Part shown: positions 1-8,734 of the stretch, one piece after another
How the letters are laid out: every line of letters starts with the position of its first letter
How positions within the stretch are numbered: position 1 is the stretch's first letter
Assembly: GCF_900141915.1 (NCBI RefSeq)
Contig: NZ_FQZG01000016.1
Coordinates: 1 to 64,000 of the forward strand
Reading direction: 5' to 3'
Source of the DNA: Tessaracoccus bendigoensis DSM 12906
Lineage (GTDB): Bacteria; Actinomycetota; Actinomycetes; Propionibacteriales; Propionibacteriaceae
Length of the DNA stretch: 64,000 nt
Notes under the pieces: model-generated
Told to the model about the DNA's origin: nothing
Seen by the model: only the letters and a program-made list of their open reading frames with translations
The model's database searches: none
Translations under genes and position numbers: made by a program

Positions 1-40
1 TGCAGCATCCTGACCACAGGTCCTTGGGAAAGTCCCCGGG

Positions 41-180
41 CAAGGTCACGATGGTTTCGTCACGGGCCGCTCGTACCTCACGGCCCGGCTCAACCGACAC
101 GCAACCCGGCTCAACCGACACGCAACCCGTCGTTCCCGCGCGGAGCGACAGACTCAACCGACGCGCACCCCGGCTCAACC
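41..180. repeat. Dispersed 'CGGCTCAACC' repeat block with two 21-bp tandem units
   Basis: Bases 41-98 are nearly identical to 10494-10551 (shared core GATGGTTTCGTCACGGGCCG followed by CTCACGGCCCGGCTCAACCG). They run into two exact 21-bp tandem units at 84-104 and 105-125, then further 'CTCAACCG' half-units to about 180. The family recurs at 10494, 19413, 19681, 52559, 60928 and 62265. I see no gene in 1-174. Confidence 0.85.
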
Positions 181-1053
181 GCCCAGTTCGTCGGTGGAGA
201 AGGTGTCGCAACTGTTCGGATCGCCGCTCTGGAAGCCTGTGGCCGTCCAGTACTGCCTCATCTGGGACGACCCGTGGGTCCAACTCTCCGGCACGACGCG
301 TCCGCTCGACTGCTGCTGGATGTGGTCGTCGCCGACGGCGCGCGCCGCGGCGACGATCCGGTCCAGATCGTCCTGCGTGACCGACTCGATCGGTGAGGTC
401 GGGTCCTTGATCGTGTTCGCGAAGAACACCCCCGCGTAGCAGTCGGCCTGCAGTTCCAGGCGCACCTGGGCCGACTTGGGTCCTGTGTCGTTGCCGCTCT
501 GGCGCGCCTTCGTCATCTGCCCCGTCAGGTTGGAGACGTGATGGCCGTACTCGTGGCCGACGACGTACAACTCGGCCACGTCGCTTCGTTCTGTGCCGAG
601 TTGCGCGAGGAGTCGGGCGGTGAACTCCGAATCCAGATAGATCGTCGTGTCCCCCGGGCAGTAGAACGGCCCCATCTCCGAGGTTCCGGTGCCGCAGGCC
701 GTGTCAACCTGGCCAGTGAAGATCATCATCCCTGCGGGCGGCTCGAAGCCGGATGCGAATTCGCCCTCCCAGAAGGTCGTCAGCGCATTCTCATAGACCG
801 TCCATCGACATTCGGGCCGCTCGCCGAGATCGCTGGTGTTGTCACAATCGGGCTGGCTGGCGACCTGCTGGGCCTGGTTGCCGCCGTCGCCCAGGAGGCT
901 TCCGACGTCTCCGCCCAGGAACACCACCAGCAGCAGGAGCACAAGCCCGCCGACACCGCCACCCACCGCCAGGCGCCCACGACCGCCGCCCCCGCCTCCG
1001 CCTCCGTAGCGGACCCGGGACTGATCGAGTTGCACGTTGTCGCGGTACTCCAT
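175..1053 (-). CDS. Neutral zinc metallopeptidase (YpfJ/Zn_peptidase family)
   Basis: Predicted membrane-anchored zinc protease of 292 aa. A Gly-rich basic N-terminus is followed by one hydrophobic segment (about residues 33-50), then an extracytoplasmic catalytic domain. The zinc motif is VVGHEYGHHVSN (HExxH), preceded by the family hallmark 'ACG...GPFYCPGD..IYLD'. A downstream Glu in 'ELQADCYAGVFF' is the likely third ligand. I chose the ATG at 1053 (MEYRDNVQLDQ) because family members begin this way; an upstream in-frame start at 1095 would add 14 atypical residues. The physiological substrate is unknown. It is a single gene, divergent from the NUDIX gene. Family assignment is strong and role is not established. 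Confidence 0.9.
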   Translation of the reverse strand: MEYRDNVQLDQSRVRYGGGGGGGGRGRLAVGGGVGGLVLLLLVVFLGGDVGSLLGDGGNQAQQVASQPDCDNTSDLGERPECRWTVYENALTTFWEGEFASGFEPPAGMMIFTGQVDTACGTGTSEMGPFYCPGDTTIYLDSEFTARLLAQLGTERSDVAELYVVGHEYGHHVSNLTGQMTKARQSGNDTGPKSAQVRLELQADCYAGVFFANTIKDPTSPIESVTQDDLDRIVAAARAVGDDHIQQQSSGRVVPESWTHGSSQMRQYWTATGFQSGDPNSCDTFSTDELGG

Positions 1054-1179
1054 GACTCCCCCTGACCTCGCCGGTGCCCTTCCGGGCATTTCCACACACT
1101 AGCCGCGCAGGGACGTCGGCGGTCAGATTGCCTTCAAAGCCGTCCGATGCCGCCAAAGCCCACCGGCTAAGCTTGTCCA

Positions 1180-1860
1180 ATGCGCGTCATCGGTGTCACC
1201 CATCCTCTGGGCGCGCCGGTGGCAAGTTTCCCGGTAGCCCACGGACAGCATCCGCGTATCACGTTGTTCGATGAAGGATTCATTCCCGTTCGCCCCCTGG
1301 CGGCAACGATCATCGACGGCGACATCGTTTTCACCTGGCTAGTCCGCGAGGTGGTGGCCGCCGATCACCGTCCACCCGAACGGCACGCCGTCTATGTCGC
1401 CCCCACCTCCGAGCAGCCCCGGACCTTCCAACGCATCGGCGCCTACGCCCTGGTGCTTTCGGAGCGCGGCATCCTCGGCACTGTGAACTCCTCAGCCACC
1501 CTCGCGCCCGGCACGTGGGCCCTGCCCGGCGGCGGGGTCGACCCGGGCGAGGCGCCGTCTGACGCGGTGCTGCGTGAGGTGTTTGAAGAGTCCGGGCAGG
1601 AGGTCGTCCTGGACCGGGTGCTGTCGCTGGAGTCCGAGCATTGGATCGGCCGGTCCCTGGCCGGTCGCCTCGAGGACTTCCATGCGCTGCGGATCATCTA
1701 CGCCGCAACATGTAAGACACCCAGCGACCCTGTCGTCCACGATGTCGGTGGATCGACGCAAGGGGCCGACTGGGTGCCGGTGCGAACCTGGCGCTCGCTG
1801 CACTGGACCAACAGTTCCCGGACCCTGCTCGCGCAGTACGCCCGGAAACTGTCGCGTTAG
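1180..1860 (+). CDS. NUDIX hydrolase
   Basis: A 226-aa cytoplasmic NUDIX-fold hydrolase, presumably cleaving a nucleoside diphosphate linked to another moiety. The NUDIX box is complete: GGVDPGE, seven residues, then REVFEESGQ (about residues 113-135). An N-terminal region of about 85 residues precedes the domain and carries no motif I recognise, so substrate cannot be predicted. The ATG at 1180 has no strong Shine-Dalgarno, so the transcript may be leaderless. It converges with the Bax-inhibitor gene across a 36-bp gap holding the perfect palindrome GCACCTCGAGGTGC (1868-1881). Confidence 0.85.
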   Translation: MRVIGVTHPLGAPVASFPVAHGQHPRITLFDEGFIPVRPLAATIIDGDIVFTWLVREVVAADHRPPERHAVYVAPTSEQPRTFQRIGAYALVLSERGILGTVNSSATLAPGTWALPGGGVDPGEAPSDAVLREVFEESGQEVVLDRVLSLESEHWIGRSLAGRLEDFHALRIIYAATCKTPSDPVVHDVGGSTQGADWVPVRTWRSLHWTNSSRTLLAQYARKLSR

Positions 1861-1896
1861 CCTCGATGCACCTCGAGGTGCGACGGGCCAAGAACG

Positions 1897-2733
1897 CTAG
1901 TTCCTGAAGTAGCTGAGGATGCGCAGGATCTCCGTGTAGAGCCACACCATGGTGATCGTGATGCCGAAGGCGGCGCGCCACGATTCCTGCGCAGGGGCCT
2001 GGGCCGCGATGCCGCGCTCGACCGAGTCGAAGTCGGTGATCAGGTTCAGTACCGCTAGCACGACCGCGACGATCGAGATGCCGATCGCCAGCATGCTCAC
2101 ATTGCCGCCGGCGTCACGGATTCCCGTGTTGACGCCGAACAGGGCGAAAACGAAGTTGACCAGCAGCACGCCTGCGAGCGAGATCGTCGCGATCGCGACG
2201 GTCTTGCGGAACTTGGCGGTGACCCGGATGTTGAAGAACTTGTACGCGGCCAGAGTCACGCCTGCGGTCACGAAGGTCGCGAGCACCGCCGAGACGACGA
2301 TGCCGGGCCACATGTACTCGAAGAACTTCGAGAAGGCACCGACGAAGATGCCCTCGACGGCGGCGTAGAACATCACACCACCCACCGGCAGCTTCGCACG
2401 ACCCGCCACCATGAACACGGTGACCAGTCCGACGATCCCGGAGGCGATGAGGGTCGGGGTCAGCATGCTGAGCGGAACCAGCATGAACGCGGCGACCGCG
2501 AAGAGCGCCACCGTGCCGAGCGTGATGGCCGTCTTGGCGATCACGTCGTCAAGCGTCATCACCGCCCCGGTGGCCACCGGCTGCTGGTAGGGGCTGTAGT
2601 TCTGCTGCTGCGTGGGGAACTGTCGGTATGGGTCGTTGCCCTGCCCCTGCTGGCCGAACCCCTGCGGGCCGGGCTGGGTTGGGGTGCTGTGACGCGTGAA
2701 GGCGTCGGGGCGACCGATGATCGGGTTTGCCAT
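1897..2733 (-). CDS. Bax inhibitor-1/YccA-like integral membrane protein
   Basis: A 278-aa protein of the Bax inhibitor-1 (UPF0005) family: about 65 hydrophilic, Pro/Gln/Gly-rich N-terminal residues (segments such as GFGQQGQGNDPYRQ), then about seven transmembrane helices. The C-terminal helix contains 'ITITMVWLYTEILRILSYF', typical of the family. Bacterial members are proposed pH-sensitive calcium leak channels, but their role here is unknown. I prefer the ATG at 2733 (MANPIIGRPDAF), which has a purine-rich AGAAGAGAG upstream, over a start at 2754. The long low-complexity cytoplasmic tail is common in actinobacterial members. Confidence 0.9.
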   Translation of the reverse strand: MANPIIGRPDAFTRHSTPTQPGPQGFGQQGQGNDPYRQFPTQQQNYSPYQQPVATGAVMTLDDVIAKTAITLGTVALFAVAAFMLVPLSMLTPTLIASGIVGLVTVFMVAGRAKLPVGGVMFYAAVEGIFVGAFSKFFEYMWPGIVVSAVLATFVTAGVTLAAYKFFNIRVTAKFRKTVAIATISLAGVLLVNFVFALFGVNTGIRDAGGNVSMLAIGISIVAVVLAVLNLITDFDSVERGIAAQAPAQESWRAAFGITITMVWLYTEILRILSYFRN

Positions 2734-2874
2734 CTGAGTCTGCTCTCTTCTCAAGTCTCGCCGGGAGGCTTCTGCAATCCATGGTAGCGGCTCCCCCGAA
2801 CGGGCTCTGGCAACCGGATGGGCCTGGATGACCGAACCCCCAGCAGTGGCGTCGACGCCATGCGACGATCAGTT

Positions 2875-4251
2875 ATGGCCGATCCCACTCTCACGTTCCT
2901 CGGCGCCGCAGGTACTGTCACCGGTTCGAAGTTCCTGCTGAGCATCGAAGACAAACTGATCCTCGTCGACGCGGGCCTGTTCCAGGGAGAGAAGAAGCTG
3001 CGCAACCTGAACCGGGACAAGTTCAGAGTCGACCCTGCAAGGATCGATTCGATCCTGCTGACCCATGCCCACGCCGACCACTCGGCCTACCTACCGGCAC
3101 TGGTCAGGCGCGGTTTCCGAGGCCCGATCTGGGCGACTCCACCGACGATCGGCCTCACCGAGATCGTGCTGCGGGATTCGGCCAAGCTGCAGGAACAGGC
3201 GGCCGAGGAGGCCCGAGATGGTGGCTGGTCGAAGCACAAGTCGCCGGAAGCGCTGTACACGATGGCCGACGTGGAGGACACGCTGCCTCTCCTGCGAGCG
3301 GTCGACTGGGACACCAACATCGACATTGACGGCGTCGCCTGGGCCACTTGGACCCACTCGGCCCACATCCTGGGAGCCGCCAGCATCCGGGTTGAGTTCG
3401 GCAACCGCAGCGTGCTGTTCTCCGGCGACGTCGGTCGTCACACCCACCCCATCCTGCGTGACCGCGAGATCCCACAGGGTGCAGACATTGTCTTGTGCGA
3501 GTCGACCTACGGCGATCGGTTGCACCCGGAACCGGCGCAGCCCCATGCAGACCTGGCCGACGCCATCTGCCGGACGGTCAGCCGCGGCGGTCAGGTGCTG
3601 ATCCCCGCGTTCGCGATCGACCGCACGGAACTCGTGCTGCAGGCCCTGGTCCAGCTGAGACGTGATGGCCTGATCCCGGCTGTCCCCGTGGCCGTGGACG
3701 GACCGATGTCGCTCAGGGCCCTGGATATCTACCGCAACACGCCTGAGGAACTCCGCCCCGGGGTCTCGGTCGGCGACTTCACCGACCTCAACCTCCTGGA
3801 GACGAGGGAGCGTGTGGAATCCAAGAAGCTGAACAACCGGACCGACCCGATGATCATCATCTCGTCCTCCGGGATGCTTGAGGGTGGTCGGGTGCTCTAT
3901 CACCTGAGACGATTGCTCCCCGATCCCGTCAACACCTTGATCCTCACGGGCTATCAGGCCGAGGGCACCCGAGGCAGGGCGATCGCCGAGGGCGCCCCTG
4001 CCGTCAAGATCAACGGCCGCTACATCGCCGTCAAAGCCGAGATCGTGCGCGACGACGAGTTCTCCGTCCACGGTGACCGGTCGGATCTCATCGACTGGTT
4101 GAAGGCGCTCACCCCGCCACCCGAGATCGTGTTCACGGTTCACGGCGAGTTGAAGGTGTCGACCGCATTCGCCTCGGACGTCCGACGGGAGGTCGGTTGC
4201 CTCGCCGTCGTTCCGACGCTCGGCGAGGTCATCTCCCTGGCGCCCGCATGA
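2875..4251 (+). CDS. MBL-fold / beta-CASP metallohydrolase (RNase-like, YsgA/CPSF73-type)
   Basis: A 458-aa cytoplasmic metallo-beta-lactamase-fold nuclease with a beta-CASP insert and C-terminal RMMBL domain. Visible motifs are the zinc site HAHADHSAYLP (HxHxDH), a later His in 'THSAHILGAA', 'SGDVGR', 'CESTYGDR', the beta-CASP motif 'SSSGMLEGGRVLYHL', and the final 'SVHGDRSDL'. This architecture marks RNA-processing exo/endonucleases rather than beta-lactamases. Start candidates are the ATGs at 2860 and 2875; MADPTLTFLGAAGTVTG at 2875 is the canonical N-terminus. The 3' end overlaps the convergent MFS gene by 23 bp. Confidence 0.88.
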   Translation: MADPTLTFLGAAGTVTGSKFLLSIEDKLILVDAGLFQGEKKLRNLNRDKFRVDPARIDSILLTHAHADHSAYLPALVRRGFRGPIWATPPTIGLTEIVLRDSAKLQEQAAEEARDGGWSKHKSPEALYTMADVEDTLPLLRAVDWDTNIDIDGVAWATWTHSAHILGAASIRVEFGNRSVLFSGDVGRHTHPILRDREIPQGADIVLCESTYGDRLHPEPAQPHADLADAICRTVSRGGQVLIPAFAIDRTELVLQALVQLRRDGLIPAVPVAVDGPMSLRALDIYRNTPEELRPGVSVGDFTDLNLLETRERVESKKLNNRTDPMIIISSSGMLEGGRVLYHLRRLLPDPVNTLILTGYQAEGTRGRAIAEGAPAVKINGRYIAVKAEIVRDDEFSVHGDRSDLIDWLKALTPPPEIVFTVHGELKVSTAFASDVRREVGCLAVVPTLGEVISLAPA

Positions 4252-5686
4252 ACGCGACGGCGACGACGCCGGGCAGCAGGAGCGCGGCGGGCAGGAACAT
4301 CGATTGGCTCATGGCGGCCGAGAAGCCCTCAACCGCCTGGGGTGGAAGCCCGCCCCCTCCTTGTCCCTGTGCGTCTGCCCCCGGCCCCAGTTCCGCCGAC
4401 AGCCGGGCCGACATCATGGCTGCGATCGCTGCAGACCCCAGCACCGACCCGACCTGGCGTGTGGTGTTGTAGACACCGGAGCCGGCCCCGGCAAGGTTGC
4501 GCGGCAGGTTTCTGGTTGCCACCAACGCTAGCGGTCCCCAGATGAACGAACTGCTGACGCCGACCGCCAGGCTCGGCAGCAACAGCCACCACGGGCTGCG
4601 CGACGGCTCCATCCACAGCCCGTACCACGCCACCGCGCCAGCCATCCCGAAGAGGCCACCCGCGATCCAGGGTCGCGCGTCGCGGTTCTGGAGGAATCGT
4701 CCGGCAATGGGCGAGAGCAGCCCGGCTGCGATCGCCATCGGCATCATCAGGAATGCCGACTGGCTCGGGGTCAATCCCCTCGCCGACTGCACGTAGAGGA
4801 AGAGCGGGATGTTCATGGCGGCTGCGACGAGGCCCATCACCGAGATCGCCGCGTTGGAGAGCACGTAGTTGCGGTCCCTGAACAACTCGAGGGGCACCAG
4901 GGGCTCACTCCTGGTGGCACCCTGCCACCAGACGAACACCCCCATCGCCACAACCCCTGCCGCGATCATCGCCGGGATCGGGACCGGGACTGTCACACCC
5001 GCCACCCCGACCGGCATGCTTCCCCAGTCGTAGGTTTCGCCTTCCTGGATGCCGAACACGATGAGGAACAGAGCGACCGCGCTGAGCAGCACCCCGACGA
5101 TGTCGAACGAATGCGTGTGGGTTTCAAGCCTCGGGACGTTGACGGCGACCAGCACGACCCCGACGATCCCGATCGGCACGTTGATGAAGAAGATCCACTC
5201 CCACCCGACGGCGTCGACGAGAAAGCCGCCGAGCAGTGGGCCTACCAGCATCGCCAACCCTGCGACGCTGCCCCACAACCCCATCGGGGCGCCGCGGCGC
5301 TCCGGAGGGAAGGTGCGCATGATCACGGCCATCGTCTGTGGCGCCATCAGGGCGGCTCCGAGACCTTGCGCCACCCGGGCGAGGATCAACATCCCGATGG
5401 TGCCGGCCAGGCCACACCACAACGACGAGGCGGTGAAGATGATCAGGCCGATCAGGAACACGGGCTTTTGCCCGAACCGGTCCCCCAGCCGACCCGTGAT
5501 GAGCAGCGGCACCGCGTACGCCAGAAGATACGCACTCGTCACCCAGATCACCTGGTTGATGTCTGCGTTGAGCGCCGCCATGATGTGCGGGATCGCGATG
5601 GTCACGATCGTGGAGTCGACGAGGATCATGAAGAACCCGATGATCATCGAAAGGAATCCCGGCCATGGTGAGCGTGACGGATCCAT
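4229..5686 (-). CDS. MFS multidrug exporter, DHA2 (EmrB/QacA) family, 14 TM
   Basis: A 485-aa proton-coupled exporter in the inner membrane. The N-terminus reads 'MIIGFFMILVDSTIVTIAIPHIM', the DHA2 signature with an Asp in TM1, followed by 'WVTSAYLLAYAVPLLITGRLGDRFG' (motif A region) and 'RVAQGLGAALMAPQTMAV' (motif C-like). Length and helix count fit 14-TM drug/H+ antiporters. The ATG at 5686 is preceded by AGGAGC at good spacing. No TetR-type regulator lies beside it, so substrate and control are unknown. Confidence 0.9.
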   Translation of the reverse strand: MDPSRSPWPGFLSMIIGFFMILVDSTIVTIAIPHIMAALNADINQVIWVTSAYLLAYAVPLLITGRLGDRFGQKPVFLIGLIIFTASSLWCGLAGTIGMLILARVAQGLGAALMAPQTMAVIMRTFPPERRGAPMGLWGSVAGLAMLVGPLLGGFLVDAVGWEWIFFINVPIGIVGVVLVAVNVPRLETHTHSFDIVGVLLSAVALFLIVFGIQEGETYDWGSMPVGVAGVTVPVPIPAMIAAGVVAMGVFVWWQGATRSEPLVPLELFRDRNYVLSNAAISVMGLVAAAMNIPLFLYVQSARGLTPSQSAFLMMPMAIAAGLLSPIAGRFLQNRDARPWIAGGLFGMAGAVAWYGLWMEPSRSPWWLLLPSLAVGVSSSFIWGPLALVATRNLPRNLAGAGSGVYNTTRQVGSVLGSAAIAAMMSARLSAELGPGADAQGQGGGGLPPQAVEGFSAAMSQSMFLPAALLLPGVVAVAFMRAPGR

Positions 5687-5778
5687 GCGGTTGCTCCTGT
5701 CGACGGCGGTCTGTGGTACGTCGGAGCGAAGAATACGGCAGCCGGAGGGAAGTGCCTTCTGCGACAGCAGAACCGCCG

Positions 5779-6240
5779 TCAGCGACTGGCTAGCCTGGCC
5801 ACGGAATCGGCTGCGTAGTTGGCGACCTCAGGGTCGCCGGTCTCCCATTCCACGACGCTGCCGTACGCATCGGCGGTGAGGGTGACGGAGTCGACGCTGC
5901 CGGTCAGGACGACATGCCCGTAGCCCTCGACCACCAGGGTTCCGATGTGATCCGCCGTCACGATACTCATGTCTCCTGACACCCGGACGCTGCTGCAGTC
6001 GCCTTCGAGCCTGACCCCGTCGTCCGCGTTCGACACCACGGTCTGCCCCGACCTGCAAGTGCGGGTTTCACCGGCCGCGCCAGAAACTGCCGCCCGGTCG
6101 AAGGAAGATTCGCTACCGCCCTGCCCGGAGACGACCCCGTCCGTGACGGCCGGTTCCAAGGGCGGCTCGAGCCAGGCACATCCGGTCAGCCCGATGAGCG
6201 CCACAGCCGTGACGATCCGCACGATTGCGCGTTGGGACAC
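5779..6240 (-). CDS. DUF3060-domain lipoprotein
   Basis: A 153-aa secreted lipoprotein. The signal peptide MSQRAIVRIVTAVALIGLTGC has lipobox LTGC with the lipidated Cys at residue 21, followed by a Pro/Ser/Gly-rich linker. Residues 60-150 form a repeated beta-strand domain of DUF3060 type ('DCSSVRVSGDMSIVTADH', 'VVLTGSVDSVTLT'), a right-handed parallel-beta arrangement of unknown function common in actinobacterial cell envelopes. It stands alone, downstream in orientation from the tRNA on the same strand. Confidence 0.82.
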   Translation of the reverse strand: MSQRAIVRIVTAVALIGLTGCAWLEPPLEPAVTDGVVSGQGGSESSFDRAAVSGAAGETRTCRSGQTVVSNADDGVRLEGDCSSVRVSGDMSIVTADHIGTLVVEGYGHVVLTGSVDSVTLTADAYGSVVEWETGDPEVANYAADSVARLASR

Positions 6241-6292
6241 GTCCCACCTCTTCCGGTCAGGCCTCTGCTAGCGACGCCTTCAGCGTAACCCG

Positions 6293-6365
6293 TGCCCCCG
6301 ACGGGATTCGAACCCGCACTTTGGCGGGTTTAAGCCGCCTGCCTCTGCCGTTGGGCTACGAGGGC
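6293..6365 (-). tRNA. tRNA-Leu (anticodon UAA), short variable loop
   Basis: The complement folds as a full cloverleaf: a 7-bp acceptor stem (GCCCTCG/CGGGGGC), a D-arm with AACGGCAGAG, a 5-bp anticodon stem GGCGG/CCGCC enclosing CTTAAAC (anticodon UAA, for UUA codons), a 5-nt variable loop AAAGT, and a T-arm GCGGG-TTCGAAT-CCCGT. The discriminator base is A73 and CCA is not encoded. Length is 73 nt. The anticodon predicts leucine, but the long variable arm usual for bacterial tRNA-Leu is absent. Confidence 0.88.
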
Positions 6366-6488
6366 CTGACTCACATACTAACGACGCCCAGGCGGGCCCA
6401 TCCACGGTGGATCGCTCCTCCTCGGGGACCCACCCTGGTCCCGCCCTTCGCTAGTCTGGATGGAAACCGAGGGGAAGGACGAAGGGCA

Positions 6489-7001
6489 GTGACCCTGTTT
6501 CTCATCATCGGAGGCGTCGGCGTCCTACTGGTTCTCATAGCCCTGATCGTCGGCGATCTGCTCGACGGGCTCTTCCACCTCGACGTCCTCGGCGGAGACC
6601 TCTTCTCGTTCTCCAGCATCGCCGCCTTCATCGGAGCATTCGGCTTCGGAGGCGCAATCGGACTCTCGCTGATAGACAACACGGCCTTCGCCGTCGTGGT
6701 CGGGGCGGTCGTAGGAGGGCTGGCGGCCTGGGGCGCCGTCGCCCTGACCAAGTCACTCAAGCAGGGCGAGAGCGCGGCGAGCTTCCGGTCCGATTCGATG
6801 ATCGGCCATTCCGGTTTCGTGATCACCTCGATCCCCGCGGGCGGCTACGGCGAGATCCGCATCTCGGTCGGCGGGCACGTCCGAAAGTTCAGCGCCAGGT
6901 CGGCGCTACCGGTCGACACCGGGCAGGAAGTCTGGGTCTCATCGATCCTGTCCCCCACCGCCGTCGAGGTCACACCCACCACCCCAGAACTCACCCCTTA
7001 A
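6489..7001 (+). CDS. NfeD-like membrane protein (flotillin partner)
   Basis: A 170-aa membrane protein with about three hydrophobic segments (residues 3-22, 40-60, 67-85) and a C-terminal OB-fold-like beta domain ('GHSGFVITSIPAGGYGEIRISVGG'), the NfeD/YuaF architecture. NfeD proteins work with flotillins in membrane microdomain organisation. The flotillin gene begins 22 bp downstream, so they form an operon. I chose the GTG at 6489 because GGGGAAGG lies just upstream and translation begins in the first helix; in-frame codons further upstream would run across the tRNA. Confidence 0.82.
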   Translation: MTLFLIIGGVGVLLVLIALIVGDLLDGLFHLDVLGGDLFSFSSIAAFIGAFGFGGAIGLSLIDNTAFAVVVGAVVGGLAAWGAVALTKSLKQGESAASFRSDSMIGHSGFVITSIPAGGYGEIRISVGGHVRKFSARSALPVDTGQEVWVSSILSPTAVEVTPTTPELTP

Positions 7002-7023
7002 CTCGAAGATTGGAAAGGCAGTC

Positions 7024-8544
7024 ATGCCCGAACTCAACCCGATAGCAACGGCCATCATCGGCCTGTTGGTTCTCCTCCTCCTAGTGGGGCTGCTGATCGC
7101 CAGCCGCTACAAGGTCGCCAAACCCAGCGAGGCGTTCCTGATCACCGGCCGGAAAGGCAAGGAGGTCCGAAATCCGGAGACGGGGCTGGTCTCCACGGAC
7201 CTCAGCGGCCAGAAGGTCGTGATGGGCGGAGGCGTGTTCGTCGTGCCGTTCATCCAACGCCTCCACGTGCTCGACCTGTCGTCGCGCCGGATCATGGTGA
7301 CCATCCGCAACGCCGTCTCCGGCCAAGGCATCAAACTCAACGTTGACGGCGTCGCGATCGTTAAGGTCGGCGGTAACGAGGACTCGATCCGCGCCGCCGC
7401 GCAGCGCTTCCTCTCACAGCAGGACGAGATCGAACCATTCACGCAGGAAACACTCGCCGGGTCGCTGCGTTCGATCGTCGGCTCGCTGACGGTTGAGCAG
7501 ATCATCCGCGACCGCGCGGCGTTCGCGCAGCGCGTCACAGACGAGTCCGAGTCTTCCCTCACCGGGCAGGGGCTCGTTCTCGACACCTTCCAGATCCAGG
7601 ACATCACCGACGACGGCACCTACCTGAACGATCTCGGCCGCCCCGAGTCGGCCAAGCTCGGCCGGATGGCCGCCGTCGCCGAGGCCGAGGCACGTCGTGA
7701 GGCCGAACAGGCCCAGATCGCCGCCGAGCAGGAGATCGCCATCGCCCAGCGGGCGCTGGTCCTCAAGCAGGCGGAGATCCAGGCCGAGACCGACGCCGCC
7801 CGCGCAACCGCCGCCTCCGCAGGCCCGCTGGCACAGGCCGACCGCGACCAGGCGATCCTGCAGGAGCAGGAGAAGGTCGCTGTCGCGCAGGCAGCGCTGA
7901 AGGAGCGCCAGCTCGATACCGAAGTGCGGCGCCCCGCCGACGCCGAGCGCTACCGCGTCGAGACCGGCGCGGAGGCGCAGCGCAACGCTGCCATCTTCGA
8001 AGCCGAGGCCCGCAAGGCTTCCTCCATCGCCAACGCGGAAGCGGAGGCGGAGAAGGCTCGACTGACCGGTGTCGGTGAGAAGTCCCGTCGATCTGCGCTC
8101 GCCGAGGTAGAGGCCATCGAAGGCGCCAGGCGAGGCGAGGCCGAGAAGGCACGCCGAGTCGCCGAGGCCGACGCGGTTCGCGCGGAAGGCGAGGCGAAGG
8201 CCGCAGCGGTGCTCGCGGTCGGCCAGGCCGAGGCCGAGGCGATGGACAAGCGCGCCGAAGCGTTCCAGCACTACAACGACGCTGCCATCCTGCAGATGCT
8301 CATCGAGGTACTACCCGCGGTGGCCGAGAAGGTGGCTGCGCCGATGGGCAACATCGAGAAGCTGACGGTGGTCTCGACCGACGGCGCGGGCGCCCTGCCC
8401 CGCCAGGTCACCGACAACGTCATGCAGACGCTCCAGTTGGTCTCCGACACCACCGGCTTCGACCTGTCGGCCCTGCTTGACCGCTTCGCTAAGAAGGATC
8501 AGAGCGCCGATGAGGAGGTCGTGAAGGGCGACGTGGTCGCGTAA
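7024..8544 (+). CDS. Flotillin-family SPFH protein
   Basis: A 506-aa membrane-associated scaffold. One N-terminal transmembrane helix (residues 5-27) is followed by an SPFH/band-7 domain (about 30-190: 'KPSEAFLITGRKGKE', 'GGGVFVVPFIQRLHVLDLSSRRI') and a long Ala/Glu/Arg-rich coiled coil (about 215-420), the flotillin domain. The C-terminal region 'ILQMLIEVLPAVAEKVAAPMGNIEKLTVV' is characteristic. A purine-rich Shine-Dalgarno (GGAAAGG) precedes the ATG. It follows the NfeD gene in one operon that ends at a strong hairpin terminator (8560-8588). Flotillins assemble membrane microdomains; no client is evident here. Confidence 0.92.
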   Translation: MPELNPIATAIIGLLVLLLLVGLLIASRYKVAKPSEAFLITGRKGKEVRNPETGLVSTDLSGQKVVMGGGVFVVPFIQRLHVLDLSSRRIMVTIRNAVSGQGIKLNVDGVAIVKVGGNEDSIRAAAQRFLSQQDEIEPFTQETLAGSLRSIVGSLTVEQIIRDRAAFAQRVTDESESSLTGQGLVLDTFQIQDITDDGTYLNDLGRPESAKLGRMAAVAEAEARREAEQAQIAAEQEIAIAQRALVLKQAEIQAETDAARATAASAGPLAQADRDQAILQEQEKVAVAQAALKERQLDTEVRRPADAERYRVETGAEAQRNAAIFEAEARKASSIANAEAEAEKARLTGVGEKSRRSALAEVEAIEGARRGEAEKARRVAEADAVRAEGEAKAAAVLAVGQAEAEAMDKRAEAFQHYNDAAILQMLIEVLPAVAEKVAAPMGNIEKLTVVSTDGAGALPRQVTDNVMQTLQLVSDTTGFDLSALLDRFAKKDQSADEEVVKGDVVA

Positions 8545-8559
8545 CCCGACACCCTGTGA

Positions 8560-8592
8560 GAAGCGCGCCGACCCGTTCGGCGCGCTTCTTCA
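8560..8592 (+). terminator. Rho-independent-like terminator of the NfeD-flotillin operon
   Basis: A perfect 12-bp stem (GAAGCGCGCCGA at 8560-8571 with TCGGCGCGCTTC at 8577-8588) encloses a 5-nt loop and is followed by TTCATTTCC. It begins 16 bp after the flotillin stop. Confidence 0.85.
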
Positions 8593-8646
8593 TTTCCTAC
8601 CGCGGGGCCCATCACAGGGAGCCTCGACCACGTCTTAACGATTGGT

Positions 8647-8688
8647 TCGCGATATATCGTTGACAGATCGCGATGCTCTGTTTATCCT
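8647..8688 (+). promoter_or_regulatory. Sigma-70-type promoter with overlapping inverted repeat (probable PadR operator)
   Basis: A consensus -35 TTGACA (8660-8665) and -10 TATCCT (8683-8688) are separated by exactly 17 bp. The inverted repeat TCGCGAT (8647-8653) / ATCGCGA (8667-8673) brackets the -35, and the palindrome CGATATATCG (8650-8659) lies inside it. A repressor bound here would occlude RNA polymerase. The gene controlled is a PadR regulator, so autoregulation is the natural inference. Confidence 0.65.
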
Positions 8689-8734
8689 TGAGGTGTCGGC
8701 TTCAAGTGGAAGCCGCCTGATCGGAGGAAAAACC

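Noticed and set aside
1868-1881. GCACCTCGAGGTGC palindrome as a terminator
   Set aside because: It lacks a loop and a T-tract; it could be a chance palindrome or a protein site.
6293-6365. Integration site for a mobile element at the tRNA
   Set aside because: No integrase, no duplicated tRNA 3' end and no compositional change nearby.
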